From Alloyangia pacifica (GTDB taxonomy: Bacteria > Pseudomonadota > Alphaproteobacteria > Rhodobacterales > Rhodobacteraceae): a stretch of DNA of 64,000 nt. The notes below the pieces were generated by a model. That model searched no databases, was not told the origin of the DNA, and saw nothing but the letters and a program-made list of their open reading frames with translations. The stretch spans positions 62,001 through 126,000 of the forward strand of contig NZ_JAIVKX010000008.1 of NCBI RefSeq assembly GCF_020524285.1. Direction: 5' to 3'. This document shows positions 41,760 to 51,708 of this stretch, one piece after another. The translations under genes were made by a program, and so were the position numbers. Numbering within the stretch: the first letter of the stretch is position 1; each line of letters opens with the position of its first letter.

Positions 41760-42482
41760 ATGATCCTCTACCCCGCCATCGACCTCAAGGACGGCAAGGC
41801 CGTGCGCCTGCTGCGCGGCGACATGGAGAAGGCCACGGTCTTCAACGACGATCCCGCCGCGCAGGCGATGGAATTCGTCGAGGCGGGCTGCGACTGGCTG
41901 CACCTCGTGGACCTCAACGGCGCCTTCGCCGGCGAGCCGGTAAACGCCGCCGCGGTCGAGGCGATCCTCGCGCGCACCAAGGTCCCCGCCCAGCTCGGCG
42001 GCGGCATCCGCGACATGGCGACCATCGAGCGCTGGCTCGACAAGGGGCTGGCGCGGGTCATCCTCGGCACCGTAGCGGTGGAGAACCCGGCGCTGGTGCG
42101 CGAGGCGGCGAAGGCCTTCCCCGGCAAGGTCGCCGTGGGCATCGACGCCCGCGACGGTCGCGTCGCGACCAAGGGCTGGGCCGAGGTCACCGATGTCGAC
42201 GCGGTGGATCTGGCGCGCAGCTTCGAGGACGACGGCGTGGCGGCGATCATCTACACCGACATCAACCGCGACGGCGCCATGCAGGGGCCGAACATCGAAT
42301 ATACCGCCGCCATGGCGCGCGCCGTGTCGATTCCGGTGATCGCCTCGGGCGGCGTGTCGAAGCTGGCGGATCTCGTCGCCCTGCGCGACTGCGGCGCGCA
42401 GCTCGACGGCGCGATCTCGGGCCGGGCGCTCTATGACGGGGCGATCGACCTGAAAGAGGCGCTGACGGCGCTCAAGGGCTGA
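41760..42482 (+). CDS. hisA: ProFAR isomerase
   Basis: A 240-residue (beta/alpha)8 barrel, step 4 of histidine synthesis. [13 protein letters not shown] carries the general-base Asp8, AQLGGGIRD and [12 protein letters not shown] bind the two phosphates, and [14 protein letters not shown] the acid Asp. An in-frame methionine at 41700 lacks conservation, so the ATG at 41760 is used. Followed by a bidirectional terminator. Confidence 0.96.
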   Translation: MILYPAIDLKDGKAVRLLRGDMEKATVFNDDPAAQAMEFVEAGCDWLHLVDLNGAFAGEPVNAAAVEAILARTKVPAQLGGGIRDMATIERWLDKGLARVILGTVAVENPALVREAAKAFPGKVAVGIDARDGRVATKGWAEVTDVDAVDLARSFEDDGVAAIIYTDINRDGAMQGPNIEYTAAMARAVSIPVIASGGVSKLADLVALRDCGAQLDGAISGRALYDGAIDLKEALTALKG

Positions 42483-42501
42483 GCGACGGAAGCGCCACAC
42501 G

Positions 42502-42532
42502 AAAAAGGGCCGCCCCGAGGGCGGCCCTTTTT
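42502..42532. terminator. Bidirectional intrinsic terminator (hisA / RNA methyltransferase)
   Basis: AAAAAGGGCCGCCC, CGAG, GGCGGCCCTTTTT: A-run on the left and T-run on the right, so it can end both the hisA transcript and the convergent minus-strand operon. Confidence 0.93.
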
Positions 42533-42545
42533 GCATTCCGGCGGG

Positions 42546-43649
42546 TCAGAGAGGCTCGGTCCGGTAGAGCTTCACCTTCAGGCTGCCATGCGCCACCGGC
42601 GCGCCGGTCGGCAGGAAACGCAACCCCGTGGCCTTGGCCAGCCCCGGCTCGGTGGTGATAATCCCCACGCGCCAGCCGGCGAACCTCTCCTTCAGCACAG
42701 ACCCCAGCGAGGCATGCAGCGCGTGCAGCGGGCCCTTCTCGCCGATCCGCGCGCCGTAGGGCGGGTTCACCATGACCAGGCCCGGCGGGCCGTCGGGGCG
42801 CTCCAGCTCGCTCACCGGGCGGCAGTCGAAACGGGTCCAGTCGGTGACGCCGGCCCGCGCGGCGTTCTCGGTGGCGAAGCGGATCGCCCCCGCATCGCGG
42901 TCCGAGCCGTAGTAGAGCGAGGTCGGCGCGCGCAGCGGCTTCTGCCGTTTCAGGCCCGTCAGGTCGGCGGGCGCGAAGACCGCCAGCCGCTCGAAGTCGA
43001 AGGCCCGCGCCCGACCGGGCAGCAGCCCGGCGGCGATCTCGGCGGCCTCGATCGGGAAGGTGCCCGAGCCGCACATGGGGTCGAGCACCGGCTCACTGCC
43101 GTCGTAGCCGCAGGCGCGCAGGAAGAGCGAGGCCAACGTCTCGCGCATCGGCGCCTTGCTGACCGCCTGCTTGAGCCCGCGCCGGTGCAGCGGCTGCCCC
43201 GAGGTGTCGACCGAGAACGACACGATATTGTCCTCGATCCGGGCAAGGATGCGCACGCCGTCCTCGGCCAGCGGCGCCCCCAGCTCCTCGGTGATCGCCC
43301 GCTCGATGCGCTGCTTGGCGGCGCCCGCGTGGTAGATCTTCGACTTGCGGCTGAGCGCCTCGACCTTCACCGGCACATCGGCGCGCAGGATGTCGCCCCA
43401 GGGGAACTTGCGCGCCCGCTTGTCGAGCTGCGCCAGGTGCACTGCCGGGAAGCCGCCGATGCGCGCCAGCACCCGCGCCGCGCCGCGCAGCTCGAGGTTG
43501 GCGCGCGCCACCTCGGGCCAGCCGCCCTGGAACGACACGCCGCCCTGCTCGGGCTTCAGCGGCCCGAAGCCCAGCGACTTGGCCTCGGCCACCAGAACGG
43601 GCTCCAGCCCCGGCGCACAGGCCAGGAAGATCTCGAAACTCTTGTCCAT
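42546..43649 (-). CDS. THUMP-domain class I RNA methyltransferase (RlmL/RlmKL N-terminal type)
   Basis: A 367-residue protein: THUMP RNA-binding domain (about 40-165, GGFPAVHLAQLDKRARKFPW), then a Rossmann methyltransferase with LDPMCGSGTFPIEAAEIAAG (SAM site) and motif IV VMVNPPYGARIG (NPPY, for N2-guanine methylation). Relatives modify G2445 of 23S rRNA or tRNA guanosines; exact target not decidable. The ATG follows the 3' end of the ArsC-like gene by 11 nt on the same strand. Confidence 0.88.
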   Translation of the reverse strand: MDKSFEIFLACAPGLEPVLVAEAKSLGFGPLKPEQGGVSFQGGWPEVARANLELRGAARVLARIGGFPAVHLAQLDKRARKFPWGDILRADVPVKVEALSRKSKIYHAGAAKQRIERAITEELGAPLAEDGVRILARIEDNIVSFSVDTSGQPLHRRGLKQAVSKAPMRETLASLFLRACGYDGSEPVLDPMCGSGTFPIEAAEIAAGLLPGRARAFDFERLAVFAPADLTGLKRQKPLRAPTSLYYGSDRDAGAIRFATENAARAGVTDWTRFDCRPVSELERPDGPPGLVMVNPPYGARIGEKGPLHALHASLGSVLKERFAGWRVGIITTEPGLAKATGLRFLPTGAPVAHGSLKVKLYRTEPL

Positions 43650-43660
43650 CACACGTCCCG

Positions 43661-43999
43661 TCAGAGCAGCTCGAGCACGCGCTCGGGCGGGCGGCCGATC
43701 ACTGCGCGAGCGCCTGCAAAGGCAACCGGACGCTCGATCAGCTTCGGCGTCTCTGCCATGGCGCGCAGCAGCGTCTCGTCGTCGCTGTCCTTGCTCAGCC
43801 CCGCCGCCTTGAACTCGGCTTCCTTGGTGCGGGCCATCTCGATCACCGGCACGCCAAGCGCGGCCTGCGCCGCCTTCAGTTCGGCGTAGGTGGGCGCATC
43901 CTCGAGGTAGCGGCGCACTTCGGGCGCGACGCCCTTTTCCTGCAGCAGCGCCAGCGCCTCGCGCGACTTGCTGCAGCGCGGGTTGTGCCAGAGGATCAT
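43661..43999 (-). CDS. ArsC-family glutaredoxin-like reductase
   Basis: A 112-residue thioredoxin-fold protein of the ArsC/Spx family. [15 protein letters not shown] contains the single catalytic Cys (residue 10), followed by [23 protein letters not shown] and a C-terminal [20 protein letters not shown], the arsenate-reductase signature with conserved Arg residues. No other ars gene is adjacent, so YfgD-like thiol metabolism is as likely as arsenate reduction. Overlaps the pyrD stop by 4 bp. Confidence 0.85.
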   Translation of the reverse strand: MILWHNPRCSKSREALALLQEKGVAPEVRRYLEDAPTYAELKAAQAALGVPVIEMARTKEAEFKAAGLSKDSDDETLLRAMAETPKLIERPVAFAGARAVIGRPPERVLELL

Positions 44000-45057
44000 G
44001 TCCAATCCCCCCGCCCGGTGCCCACGGCTTCCTCGACCGAGGCGAAGCCGTCCCGCGCCAGCAGCGCATCGAGCCCCTCGGCGATGTCCTGTACCAGCGA
44101 CAGCCCGCCGAAGACCAGCGCGGTGTAGACCTGCACCGCCGAGGCGCCGGCGCGGATCTTCTGGTAGGCCTGCTCGGCCGAGCCGATGCCCCCGACACCG
44201 ACCAGCGGCATCTGGCCGCCCGTCAACTCCGACAGCCTTGCCAGCACGCGGGTGGATTTCTCGAACAGGGGCTGGCCCGACATGCCGCCCGCCTCCGACG
44301 AGAAGGGCGAAGAGAGCCCCTCGCGCGAGAGCGTGGTGTTGGTGGCGATCACCGCGTCGACCTTGCTGGCCAGGGCAACCTCGGCCACGTCCTTCAGACC
44401 CTGCTCATCGAGATCGGGGGCGATCTTGAGGAACACCGGAATGCGGTCGTCGAGATGCGCCCGCGCGTCCATGACGCCGCCCAGCAGCGCCGCCAGCGCG
44501 TCCTTGCCCTGCAGGTCGCGCAGCCGCTCGGTGTTGGGCGAGCTGACGTTGACGGTGGCGAAATCGAGGTGCTCGCCGCAGCGCGCCAGCACCTTGGCGA
44601 AATCCGCCGCGCGGTCTTCGCTGTCCTTGTTGGCGCCGAGGTTGAGACCCAGCACCATGCCGTCCGGGCGCTGGACCAGCCGCTGCGCGACCACCTCCAT
44701 GCCCTCGTTGTTGAAGCCGAAGCGGTTGATCGCGGCGCGGTCCTCGGTCAGGCGGAAGAGCCGCGGCTTGGGGTTGCCCGGCTGCGGGCGCGGCGTGACG
44801 GCCCCCACCTCGACGAACCCGAAACCCGCGCGCGACAGCCCCTGCAGCGCCGAGGCGTTCTTGTCGAAGCCCGCCGCCAGCCCGATCGGGTTGGGCAGCG
44901 CCAGTCCGGCCAGATCGCAGCGCAGCCGGTCCGAGGTGATCAGCCCCGGCGCCGGGGCCAGCCCCATCTTCAGCGCCATGATCGCCAGCCCGTGCGCCTG
45001 CTCGGGATCGACCTTGTGCAGCAGCGGCAGGCCCGCCTTCTCGAGGAATCTCATCAT
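43996..45057 (-). CDS. pyrD: Class 2 dihydroorotate dehydrogenase (quinone)
   Basis: A 353-residue membrane-associated FMN enzyme of pyrimidine synthesis that passes electrons to quinone. An N-terminal helix pair ([25 protein letters not shown]) is the class 2 membrane domain; [32 protein letters not shown] (catalytic Ser) and [16 protein letters not shown] follow. Its start overlaps the DUF952 stop (ATGA), so DUF952-pyrD-arsC-like form one translationally coupled operon. Confidence 0.96.
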   Translation of the reverse strand: MMRFLEKAGLPLLHKVDPEQAHGLAIMALKMGLAPAPGLITSDRLRCDLAGLALPNPIGLAAGFDKNASALQGLSRAGFGFVEVGAVTPRPQPGNPKPRLFRLTEDRAAINRFGFNNEGMEVVAQRLVQRPDGMVLGLNLGANKDSEDRAADFAKVLARCGEHLDFATVNVSSPNTERLRDLQGKDALAALLGGVMDARAHLDDRIPVFLKIAPDLDEQGLKDVAEVALASKVDAVIATNTTLSREGLSSPFSSEAGGMSGQPLFEKSTRVLARLSELTGGQMPLVGVGGIGSAEQAYQKIRAGASAVQVYTALVFGGLSLVQDIAEGLDALLARDGFASVEEAVGTGRGDWT

Positions 45058-45395
45058 GCCAGATCGTCCGGAAACACATGCACCCCGTCGCTGCCGACCG
45101 GCAGCGGATGCGCCCATAGTAGCCCGGCCAGCGGCAGCGCGGAATAGAGATGCGGGAAAAGCGCGCCACCGCGCGACGGCTCCCATTTGAGCTGGCCGCC
45201 GAAATCCTCGGACTCGTAGCACAGGATCTGCAGACCCTCGGCCCCGGCGAAATGTTTCGCCGCCGTCTCGCGCACCTGCTTGGCGGTGGAGAAATGGATG
45301 TAGCCATCGGCCACGTCGATCGGCGCGCCGGCGGTCTCGCCCTGCGCCTGCAGCGCCGCCCATTCGTCGGCCCGGAGGAGTTTGTAGATCAGCAT
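45054..45395 (-). CDS. DUF952 family protein
   Basis: A 113-residue protein with the DUF952 pattern: [59 protein letters not shown]. The HFS motif and conserved Glu suggest an ADP-ribosyl-transferase-like or related fold, but no activity is established. First gene of the operon with pyrD. Confidence 0.88.
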   Translation of the reverse strand: MLIYKLLRADEWAALQAQGETAGAPIDVADGYIHFSTAKQVRETAAKHFAGAEGLQILCYESEDFGGQLKWEPSRGGALFPHLYSALPLAGLLWAHPLPVGSDGVHVFPDDLA

Positions 45396-45663
45396 GAGGG
45401 GCTGATGCCGTGGAACCCTGTTCCGGTCAATCCCCGCCGTCGGCGCGCCCCGCGAGAAACCGCGCCCGGGCCCGGCAAGAGCGCAAATCCGACCGCCCGC
45501 CACGGCGCCCGCGCGCGCCTCTGCCGATGCCCCGGCGGCGCGCTGCCTGCGTACCGGGCCAACGCGGGGTCAGGCACCCCATTTTCCCGCAACGTGTTTT
45601 GACAGCTCCCAAAACCCGTTGCAGGATCGACGGATAAGAACAAACCGACAGAGAGGATTCCCG

Positions 45664-47223
45664 ATGTCGCTTCGCCTACTGACCGGCGCCGCCGCGCTCG
45701 CCCTGACCGCGGGCACTGCCAGCGCGGATTACGCGATCACCATCCTGCACACCAACGACTTCCATTCGCGCTTCGAGCCGATCAGCAAGTATGATTCCAC
45801 CTGCGGCGAGGAAGACAATGCCGCGGGCGAATGCTTCGGCGGCTCGCCGCGCCTGCAGACCGCGATCACCGAGGCCAAAGAGCGTGCCGGCAACTACCTG
45901 CTGGTGGACGGCGGCGACCAGTTCCAGGGCACGCTGTTCTACACCTACTACAAGGGCAAGCTCGCCGCCGAGATGATGAACCAGATGGGCTACGACGCGA
46001 TGACCGTGGGCAACCACGAATTCGACGACGGCCCCGAGGTGCTGCGCGGTTTCGTCGACTCGGTCGACTTCCCGGTGCTGATGTCCAACGCCGACCTCTC
46101 CGCCGAGGAGCTGCTGAAGGGCGAGATCCAGAAATCCACCATCATCGAGAAGGACGGCGAGAAGATCGGCCTCATCGGCCTCACCCCCGTCGACACCGAC
46201 GAGCTGTCGAGCCCCGGCAAGAACGTGGTCTTCACCGACCCGGTCGATTCCGTGCAGGCCGAGGTCGACAAGCTCACCGAGGAGGGCGTGAACAAGATCG
46301 TCGTGCTGTCGCACTCGGGCTACCACACCGACCTGCGCGTCGCCGAGGAAACCACCGGTGTCGACGTGATCGTCGGCGGCCACTCCAACACGCTGCTCGG
46401 GGACATGGACGGCGCCGAGGGCCCCTACCCCACCATGGTCAAGGACACGGCCATCGTCTCGGCCTATGCCTACGGCAAGTTCCTCGGCGAGCTGAACGTC
46501 ACCTTCGACGACGACGGCAACGTCACCGAGGCCTCCGGCGCGCCGCTGATCATGGATGCCGCCGTGACCGAGGATGCCGCCACCAAGGAGCGCATCTCCG
46601 AGGCGGCCGAGCCGCTCGACGAGATCCGCAACAAGGTGATCGGAGAGTCCACCGCCGAGATCGTCGGCAGCCGCGACATGTGCCGCGCCGAGGAATGCCC
46701 GATGGGCAACCTCGTGGCCGACGCCATGCTCGACCGGGTCAAGGACCAGGGTGTCGACATCGCGATCACCAACGGCGGCGGGCTGCGCGCCTCGATCGAC
46801 GCGGGTGACGTGACCATGGGCGAGGTGCTGACCGTGTTGCCCTTCCAGAACACGCTCTCGACCTTCCAGGTCACCGGCGCGGTGATCAAGGAGGCGCTGG
46901 AGAACGGCGTCAGCCAGATGGAGGAAGGCGGCGGCCGCTTCCCGCAGGTCTCGGGGATGAGCTTCACCGTCACCCCCTCGGCCGAGGTCGGCAGCCGCAT
47001 CTCCGACGTGATGGTCGGCGAGGCCGCGCTGGACGAGGGTGCGACCTACGGCGTGGTGTCGAACAACTTCGTGCGCAACGGCGGCGACGGCTACGCGATG
47101 TTCACCACCGCCGAGAACGCCTATGACTTCGGCCCCGACCTCGCCGATGTCGCCGCCGAGTTCATCGCCGCGAAGACCCCCTACGAGCCCTACACCGACG
47201 GCCGGATCACCATCGCCGAGTGA
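45664..47223 (+). CDS. Secreted 5'-nucleotidase / metallophosphoesterase
   Basis: A 519-residue exported nucleotidase. The signal peptide ([17 protein letters not shown]) is followed by the metallophosphatase domain with [31 protein letters not shown] and SHSGYHTD, and the C-terminal substrate domain with [13 protein letters not shown] and [11 protein letters not shown]. It hydrolyses periplasmic nucleotides to release nucleoside and phosphate. Acidic composition fits a marine or halophilic periplasm. Lies between the pyrD operon and hisF. Confidence 0.93.
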   Translation: MSLRLLTGAAALALTAGTASADYAITILHTNDFHSRFEPISKYDSTCGEEDNAAGECFGGSPRLQTAITEAKERAGNYLLVDGGDQFQGTLFYTYYKGKLAAEMMNQMGYDAMTVGNHEFDDGPEVLRGFVDSVDFPVLMSNADLSAEELLKGEIQKSTIIEKDGEKIGLIGLTPVDTDELSSPGKNVVFTDPVDSVQAEVDKLTEEGVNKIVVLSHSGYHTDLRVAEETTGVDVIVGGHSNTLLGDMDGAEGPYPTMVKDTAIVSAYAYGKFLGELNVTFDDDGNVTEASGAPLIMDAAVTEDAATKERISEAAEPLDEIRNKVIGESTAEIVGSRDMCRAEECPMGNLVADAMLDRVKDQGVDIAITNGGGLRASIDAGDVTMGEVLTVLPFQNTLSTFQVTGAVIKEALENGVSQMEEGGGRFPQVSGMSFTVTPSAEVGSRISDVMVGEAALDEGATYGVVSNNFVRNGGDGYAMFTTAENAYDFGPDLADVAAEFIAAKTPYEPYTDGRITIAE

Positions 47224-47354
47224 TCCGCCAGCAGGGCGACAGAACGCGGGGGCGTGCCGGAAACGGCGCGCCCCCTTCGATTCCCGCCCCCCACCGACGC
47301 ACCCCGCCGCAACATCCTCTTCCCCCCGGGGAAATTCCGCACTATCAGGGCCCC

Positions 47355-48113
47355 ATGCTGAAGACGCGCATCATCCCCTGCCTCGACGTGGCCGATGGCC
47401 GCGTGGTCAAGGGCGTCAACTTCGTCGACCTGCGCGATGCGGGCGACCCGGTGGACGCTGCCCGAGCCTATGACGCCGCCGGCGCCGACGAGATCTGTTT
47501 CCTCGACATCCACGCCACGCATGAAAACCGCGGCACGATGTTCGACGTGGTGACCCGCACCGCCGAGCAATGCTTCATCCCGCTCACCGTCGGCGGGGGC
47601 GTGCGCACCGTCGCCGACGTGCGGGCGCTGCTGCTCGCCGGGGCCGACAAGGTCTCGTTCAACTCCGCCGCCGTGGCCAATCCCGACGTTGTGGCCGAGG
47701 CCGCCGACCACTTCGGCAGCCAGTGCATCGTCTGCGCCATCGACGCCAAGACCGTGGAGCCGGGCCGCTGGGAGATCTTCACCCACGGCGGCCGCCGCCC
47801 CACCGGCATCGACGCGGTCGAATTCGCCATCACCATGGCGCGCAAGGGTGCCGGAGAAATCCTTCTCACCTCGATGGACCGCGACGGCACCAAGGCCGGC
47901 TTCAACCTGCCGCTGACCCGTGCCATCGCCGATGCGGTGCCGATCCCGGTGATCGCCTCGGGCGGCGTCGGCACGCTCGATCACCTTGTCGAAGGGGTGA
48001 CCGAGGGCCATGCCTCGGCGGTGCTCGCCGCCTCGATCTTCCACTTCGGCACCTACACCATCGCCGAGGCCAAGGCCCATATGGCCGCCGCCGGCGTGCC
48101 GGTGCGACTCTGA
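47355..48113 (+). CDS. hisF: Imidazole glycerol phosphate synthase cyclase subunit
   Basis: A 252-residue (beta/alpha)8 barrel that with HisH makes imidazole glycerol phosphate and [20 protein letters not shown] has the catalytic Asp11, [13 protein letters not shown] binds phosphate, [14 protein letters not shown] holds Asp130 and [13 protein letters not shown] the second phosphate site. 11 nt before hisE, probably cotranscribed. Confidence 0.97.
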   Translation: MLKTRIIPCLDVADGRVVKGVNFVDLRDAGDPVDAARAYDAAGADEICFLDIHATHENRGTMFDVVTRTAEQCFIPLTVGGGVRTVADVRALLLAGADKVSFNSAAVANPDVVAEAADHFGSQCIVCAIDAKTVEPGRWEIFTHGGRRPTGIDAVEFAITMARKGAGEILLTSMDRDGTKAGFNLPLTRAIADAVPIPVIASGGVGTLDHLVEGVTEGHASAVLAASIFHFGTYTIAEAKAHMAAAGVPVRL

Positions 48114-48124
48114 GAGGCCCCGCC

Positions 48125-48448
48125 ATGACCGAGATGACCCTCGAGAAGCTCGAAGAGGTGGTCGCCGCCCGCGCCTCCGCCTCGCCCGACGAGAGCTGGA
48201 CCGCCAAGCTGCTCGCCAAGGGCCCGGAGAAATGCGCCGAGAAATTCGGTGAAGAAGCGATCGAGGCGATCATCGAGGCGGTCAAGGGCGACCGCGAGAA
48301 GCTCGCCTCCGAGGCCGCCGACGTGCTCTTCCACTTCCTCGTGATGCTGCGCGCCCGCGAGCTGCCGCTGTCGGAGGTCATGGCCGAGCTGCAGCGCCGC
48401 CAGGGCCAGTCGGGCATCGCCGAGAAGGCCGCCCGCCCGAAGGGCTGA
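48125..48448 (+). CDS. hisE: Phosphoribosyl-ATP diphosphatase
   Basis: A 107-residue all-alpha MazG-like pyrophosphatase, step 2 of histidine synthesis: SWTAKLLAKGPEKCAEKFGEEAIEAIIEAVKG carries the metal-binding EExxE pattern with ASEAADVLFHFLVML completing the site. Not fused to HisI, as usual in alphaproteobacteria. Confidence 0.95.
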   Translation: MTEMTLEKLEEVVAARASASPDESWTAKLLAKGPEKCAEKFGEEAIEAIIEAVKGDREKLASEAADVLFHFLVMLRARELPLSEVMAELQRRQGQSGIAEKAARPKG

Positions 48449-48456
48449 TCCGATTC

Positions 48457-48612
48457 AGGGGGCGCTGCCCCCTCGCCGCTGCGCGGCTCACCCCCGGCGT
48501 ATTTGAAAAGAGAAGAAGGCCCTGCGCCCTCGCAGGCCCCTCTGTGCAGTTCTTCTAGGCAAAAGTATCCCGGGGGAGACGCGCGCAGCGCGGCGGGGGC
48601 AGAGCCCCCTTG
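48457..48612. repeat. Dispersed intergenic repeat, copy 6 (complete paired element)
   Basis: GGGGGCGCTGCCCCCTCG, then GGCGTATTTGAAAAGAGAAG, a GCCCTGCGCCCTCGCAGGCC hairpin, the reversed half GGGATACTTTTGCC, TAGAAGAACTGC, and CGCGCGCAGCGCGGCGGGGG with CAGAGCCCCC. The last about 40 bp are nearly identical to 32394-32438. It fills the gap between convergent hisE and the CoA-binding protein gene. Confidence 0.7.
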
Positions 48613-48617
48613 CGCGG

Positions 48618-49070
48618 TTAGCTGGCGATGGCCTCGGCCAGCGGCACGCCCGCCCCCAGCAGGCGCTCGTATTCGATCTTGGTGCAGCGGTCCTGCACCA
48701 CGTCGATGCCTTTTGCCTCGGCCTTTGCCGCGGCCTCGGCATGCGCGACATCGAGCTGCATCCAGATGGTGCGCAACTGCGGCAGGTGCGACATCGCCGC
48801 GCCGACCACCGAGGGCACCGCGTCGTGGCGGCGGAAGATGTCGACCATGTCCACCGGCGCGTCGATCTCCGAGAGCCCGGCGCGGAAGTCCTCGCCGAAG
48901 AGCGTCTGCCCCACATGGCCCGGGTTGACCGGGATGATCCGGTAGCCGCGCTGGTGCAGGAAGCGCGAAACATAGTGGCTCGGCCGCACCGGGTTGGTCG
49001 AGATGCCGACCACGGCGATCACCCGCGTCCGGGTCAGGATGTCTTTGAGGAAGGTGTCGGAATAGCTCAT
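48618..49070 (-). CDS. CoA-binding protein (YccU-like)
   Basis: A 150-residue single CoA-binding Rossmann domain: RVIAVVGISTNPVRPSHYVSRFLHQRGYRIIPVNPG with the glycine loop near residues 20-25, then DMVDIFRRHDAVPSVV and GIDVVQDRCTKIEYERL. It corresponds to the N-terminal domain of acyl-CoA synthetases (NDP-forming) but lacks the ligase part. Function unknown; transcribed from its own promoter downstream of the terminator at 49152. Confidence 0.9.
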   Translation of the reverse strand: MSYSDTFLKDILTRTRVIAVVGISTNPVRPSHYVSRFLHQRGYRIIPVNPGHVGQTLFGEDFRAGLSEIDAPVDMVDIFRRHDAVPSVVGAAMSHLPQLRTIWMQLDVAHAEAAAKAEAKGIDVVQDRCTKIEYERLLGAGVPLAEAIAS

Positions 49071-49151
49071 GAAGTCAGCCTGTCACAGCGCTGCGGGAAG
49101 AGGAAGCCACGAAGCGAGAGGCAACGCGGCGTCCCCGGGAAAAGACGGCAC

Positions 49152-49185
49152 AAAAGAAAAAGCGTCCGGGATGAAACCCGGACGC
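49152..49185 (-). terminator. Intrinsic terminator for the CoxL-like gene
   Basis: On the minus strand GCGTCCGGG, GTTTCAT loop region and CCCGGACGC are followed by TTTTTCTTTT. It lies about 150 nt past the CoxL-like stop, leaving an unusually long 3' untranslated region (49186-49335). Confidence 0.9.
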
Positions 49186-49335
49186 AAGTTACGGAACGAG
49201 GGACAGTGAAGGGGTCGCGGAGGTTCCAGTTCCGCGCCTCTGCATCAGAGATAAGCGAAAATGCCACAGATTGAAGACCCCTCGCGATCATGTGATGAAA
49301 AATTCTTGACCTTCCGTCCATCACGTGCTGGCGCA

Positions 49336-51627
49336 TCATTCCGCGGCAATCGCCTCATTGCTCAGCATCTGCCACACCCGGTGCGGGGTGAAGGGCATGT
49401 CGGCCTGGCGAATCCCCCGCTCCCAGAGCGCGTCCTGCACCGCGTTCGACACGGCGGCCATCGAGCCGACGGTGCCGGCCTCGCCGCAGCCCTTCATCCC
49501 CATCGGGTTGCCGGTCGACGGCACCGGCTCGACGTCGAAACCGATCCAGGGCGCATCCTTGGCGCGCGGCATGGCGTAATCCATGAAGGTCGCGGTCAGA
49601 AGCTGGCCGTCCTCGTCGTAGACTGTATGTTCGGTCAGCGCCTGGCCCAGCCCCTGGACCACCCCGCCATGCACCTGCCCCTCGGCCAGCATCGGGTTGA
49701 TCAGATTGCCGAAATCATCGACCACCGTGTATTTCACCACCTGGGTGACGCCGGTTTCGGGGTCGATCTCCACCTCGCAGAAATGCGCGCCATTGGGGTA
49801 GGAGCGGGCATCGATGGCGGTGCGGGCGGACCAGCTCAGCAGATCCTCGCGGCCCTTCTCGCGGGCCAGCGCGGCCGCTTCGAGCATGGTCGGGTGCAGG
49901 TTCGAGCCCTCGGCCCGAAACTGCTCGTCGTCGAAGCGCACCTCGTCGGGATCGACGCCCATCTCGCCGGCGAGGAACTCCGAGAAGCCCGCGATCATGT
50001 CGCGCACCGCGGTCAGCGTCACCGTCGCCTGGGTGGTCACCGAGCGCGAGCCGCCGGTGCCGCCGCCGCGCGGGATGCGGTCGCTGTCGCCCTGCACGAA
50101 GCCGATCTTCTCGACCGGGATCCCGGTCTGGTCGGCGAGGAACTTGGCAAACACCGTCTCGTGCCCCTGCCCGTTCGACTGGGTGCCGACGTAGATCGTC
50201 GCGCCGCCGTCCTCGGTGAACTCCACCTTCACGTCCTCGGCCGGGTCGCCCAGGATGCTTTCGATGTAGTAGCACAGCCCCAGCCCGCGCAGTTTCCCCT
50301 GCGCCTCCGAGGCCGCCTTGCGCGCCGGGTAGCCCGCGATGTCGGCATCCGCCTCGGCATGGGCCAGCACGCGGGAGAAATCGCCCACGTCGTAATTCTC
50401 GCCGGTCACCGTCTTGTAGGGGAACTCCTGCACGAAGTTGATCCGCCGCAGCTCGCTCGGATCGACGCCAAGCTCGCGCGCGGCGCGGTCCATCACCCGC
50501 TCGAGCGTGTAGATCGCCTCGGGCCGGCCCGCGCCGCGGTAGGCGTCGACCTGCGTGGTGTTGGTGTAGAACCCCTCGACCCGCATGTAGGCCGCCTTGA
50601 TGTCATAGGTGCCGGTCAGCACCTTGGCATAGAGCGCGGTCTGGATCGCCTGACCGAAGTTCGAGTTGTAGGCGCCGAGGTTGCAGCGGGTGTGGTTGCG
50701 ATAGCCCAGGATGCGGTTGTCTTCGTCGAAGGCCAGTTCGGCCAGCGTCACCAGGTCGCGCCCGGCGTGGTCCGAGAGCATCGCCTCGGTGCGGTCCGAC
50801 ATCCAGCGCACCGGCTTGCCGAGCTGCTTCGCGGCAAAGGCGATGGCGAAATACTCCGGATAGCCCGGGGCCTTCATGCCGAAGCCGCCGCCGACGTCGG
50901 GGTTGGTGACGCGGATCTGCTCGACCGGCAGGTCGAAGGCCTGCGCCAGCTCGGACTTCAGCCCCCAGACACCCTGCCCGTTGAAGGCGACGTGCAACTT
51001 GGCGCCGTCCCATTCGGCGTAGGCGCCGCGCGGCTCCATGGCGTTGACGATGACGCGGTTGTCGCCGACCTCGAGGCTGACCACCTTGGCCGCGCCGGCA
51101 AAGGCCGCCTCGGTTTCGGCCTCGTTGCCGAGCCCGAAGTCGAAGGCGCGGTTCTCCGGCGCCTCGGAGTGGATCGCCTCGCCGCCCGCCTCGAGCGCCA
51201 TGTGCACCGGCAGCTCCTCGAAGTCGAAGACGATGGCCTCGGCGGCGTCCTTGGCCTCGATCATGCTGTCGGCGACGATCAGCGCCACCGGCTCGCCGAC
51301 ATGGCGCACACGGTCCTTGGCGAGGACCGGGCGCAGCGGATCGGCGGCCTTGCTGCCGTCGCGGTTCTTGATCACCGTGCCGCCCATCGAGATGTCCATG
51401 CCCGCGGCGATCAGGTCCTTGACCGTCGCCACCATGTGCACACCGGGCATCTCGCGCGCGTCCGACACGTCAAGCTCGGTGATCTCGGCATGGGCCACCG
51501 GCGAGCGCAGGACGAAGGCATGCAGCGCGCCTTCCGGAGCGATATCATCGACGTAGCGCCCGTGACCGGTCAGGAAGCGCACGTCCTCGCTGCGTTTGAA
51601 CGACTGGCTCTTGCCGAATTTTTCCAT
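49336..51627 (-). CDS. Xanthine dehydrogenase family molybdopterin-binding subunit (form II CoxL-like)
   Basis: A 763-residue large subunit of a molybdenum hydroxylase. The signature VDAYRGAGRPEA is the form II type, not the AYRCSFR of true CO dehydrogenase. VGGGFGMKAPGYPEYF, TQSNGQGHETVFAKFLADQ, GGGTGGSRS and GMKGCGEAGTVG (catalytic Glu) bind the molybdenum cofactor. The medium (FAD) and small (2Fe-2S) subunits are not adjacent, which is unusual. Substrate is an aldehyde or heterocycle, not determined. Confidence 0.9.
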   Translation of the reverse strand: MEKFGKSQSFKRSEDVRFLTGHGRYVDDIAPEGALHAFVLRSPVAHAEITELDVSDAREMPGVHMVATVKDLIAAGMDISMGGTVIKNRDGSKAADPLRPVLAKDRVRHVGEPVALIVADSMIEAKDAAEAIVFDFEELPVHMALEAGGEAIHSEAPENRAFDFGLGNEAETEAAFAGAAKVVSLEVGDNRVIVNAMEPRGAYAEWDGAKLHVAFNGQGVWGLKSELAQAFDLPVEQIRVTNPDVGGGFGMKAPGYPEYFAIAFAAKQLGKPVRWMSDRTEAMLSDHAGRDLVTLAELAFDEDNRILGYRNHTRCNLGAYNSNFGQAIQTALYAKVLTGTYDIKAAYMRVEGFYTNTTQVDAYRGAGRPEAIYTLERVMDRAARELGVDPSELRRINFVQEFPYKTVTGENYDVGDFSRVLAHAEADADIAGYPARKAASEAQGKLRGLGLCYYIESILGDPAEDVKVEFTEDGGATIYVGTQSNGQGHETVFAKFLADQTGIPVEKIGFVQGDSDRIPRGGGTGGSRSVTTQATVTLTAVRDMIAGFSEFLAGEMGVDPDEVRFDDEQFRAEGSNLHPTMLEAAALAREKGREDLLSWSARTAIDARSYPNGAHFCEVEIDPETGVTQVVKYTVVDDFGNLINPMLAEGQVHGGVVQGLGQALTEHTVYDEDGQLLTATFMDYAMPRAKDAPWIGFDVEPVPSTGNPMGMKGCGEAGTVGSMAAVSNAVQDALWERGIRQADMPFTPHRVWQMLSNEAIAAE

Positions 51628-51708
51628 CTGGCTGGTCCTCCCGCGACTGCGTATTTGCCGCGACTGTAGAGGCCGCAGCAGCAGAGTCCAGCGCCCGGGA
51701 CTGTGATC

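Noticed and set aside
43661-43999. Arsenic resistance operon
   Set aside because: The ArsC-like gene is coupled to pyrD and no arsR, arsB/acr3 or arsH is nearby.
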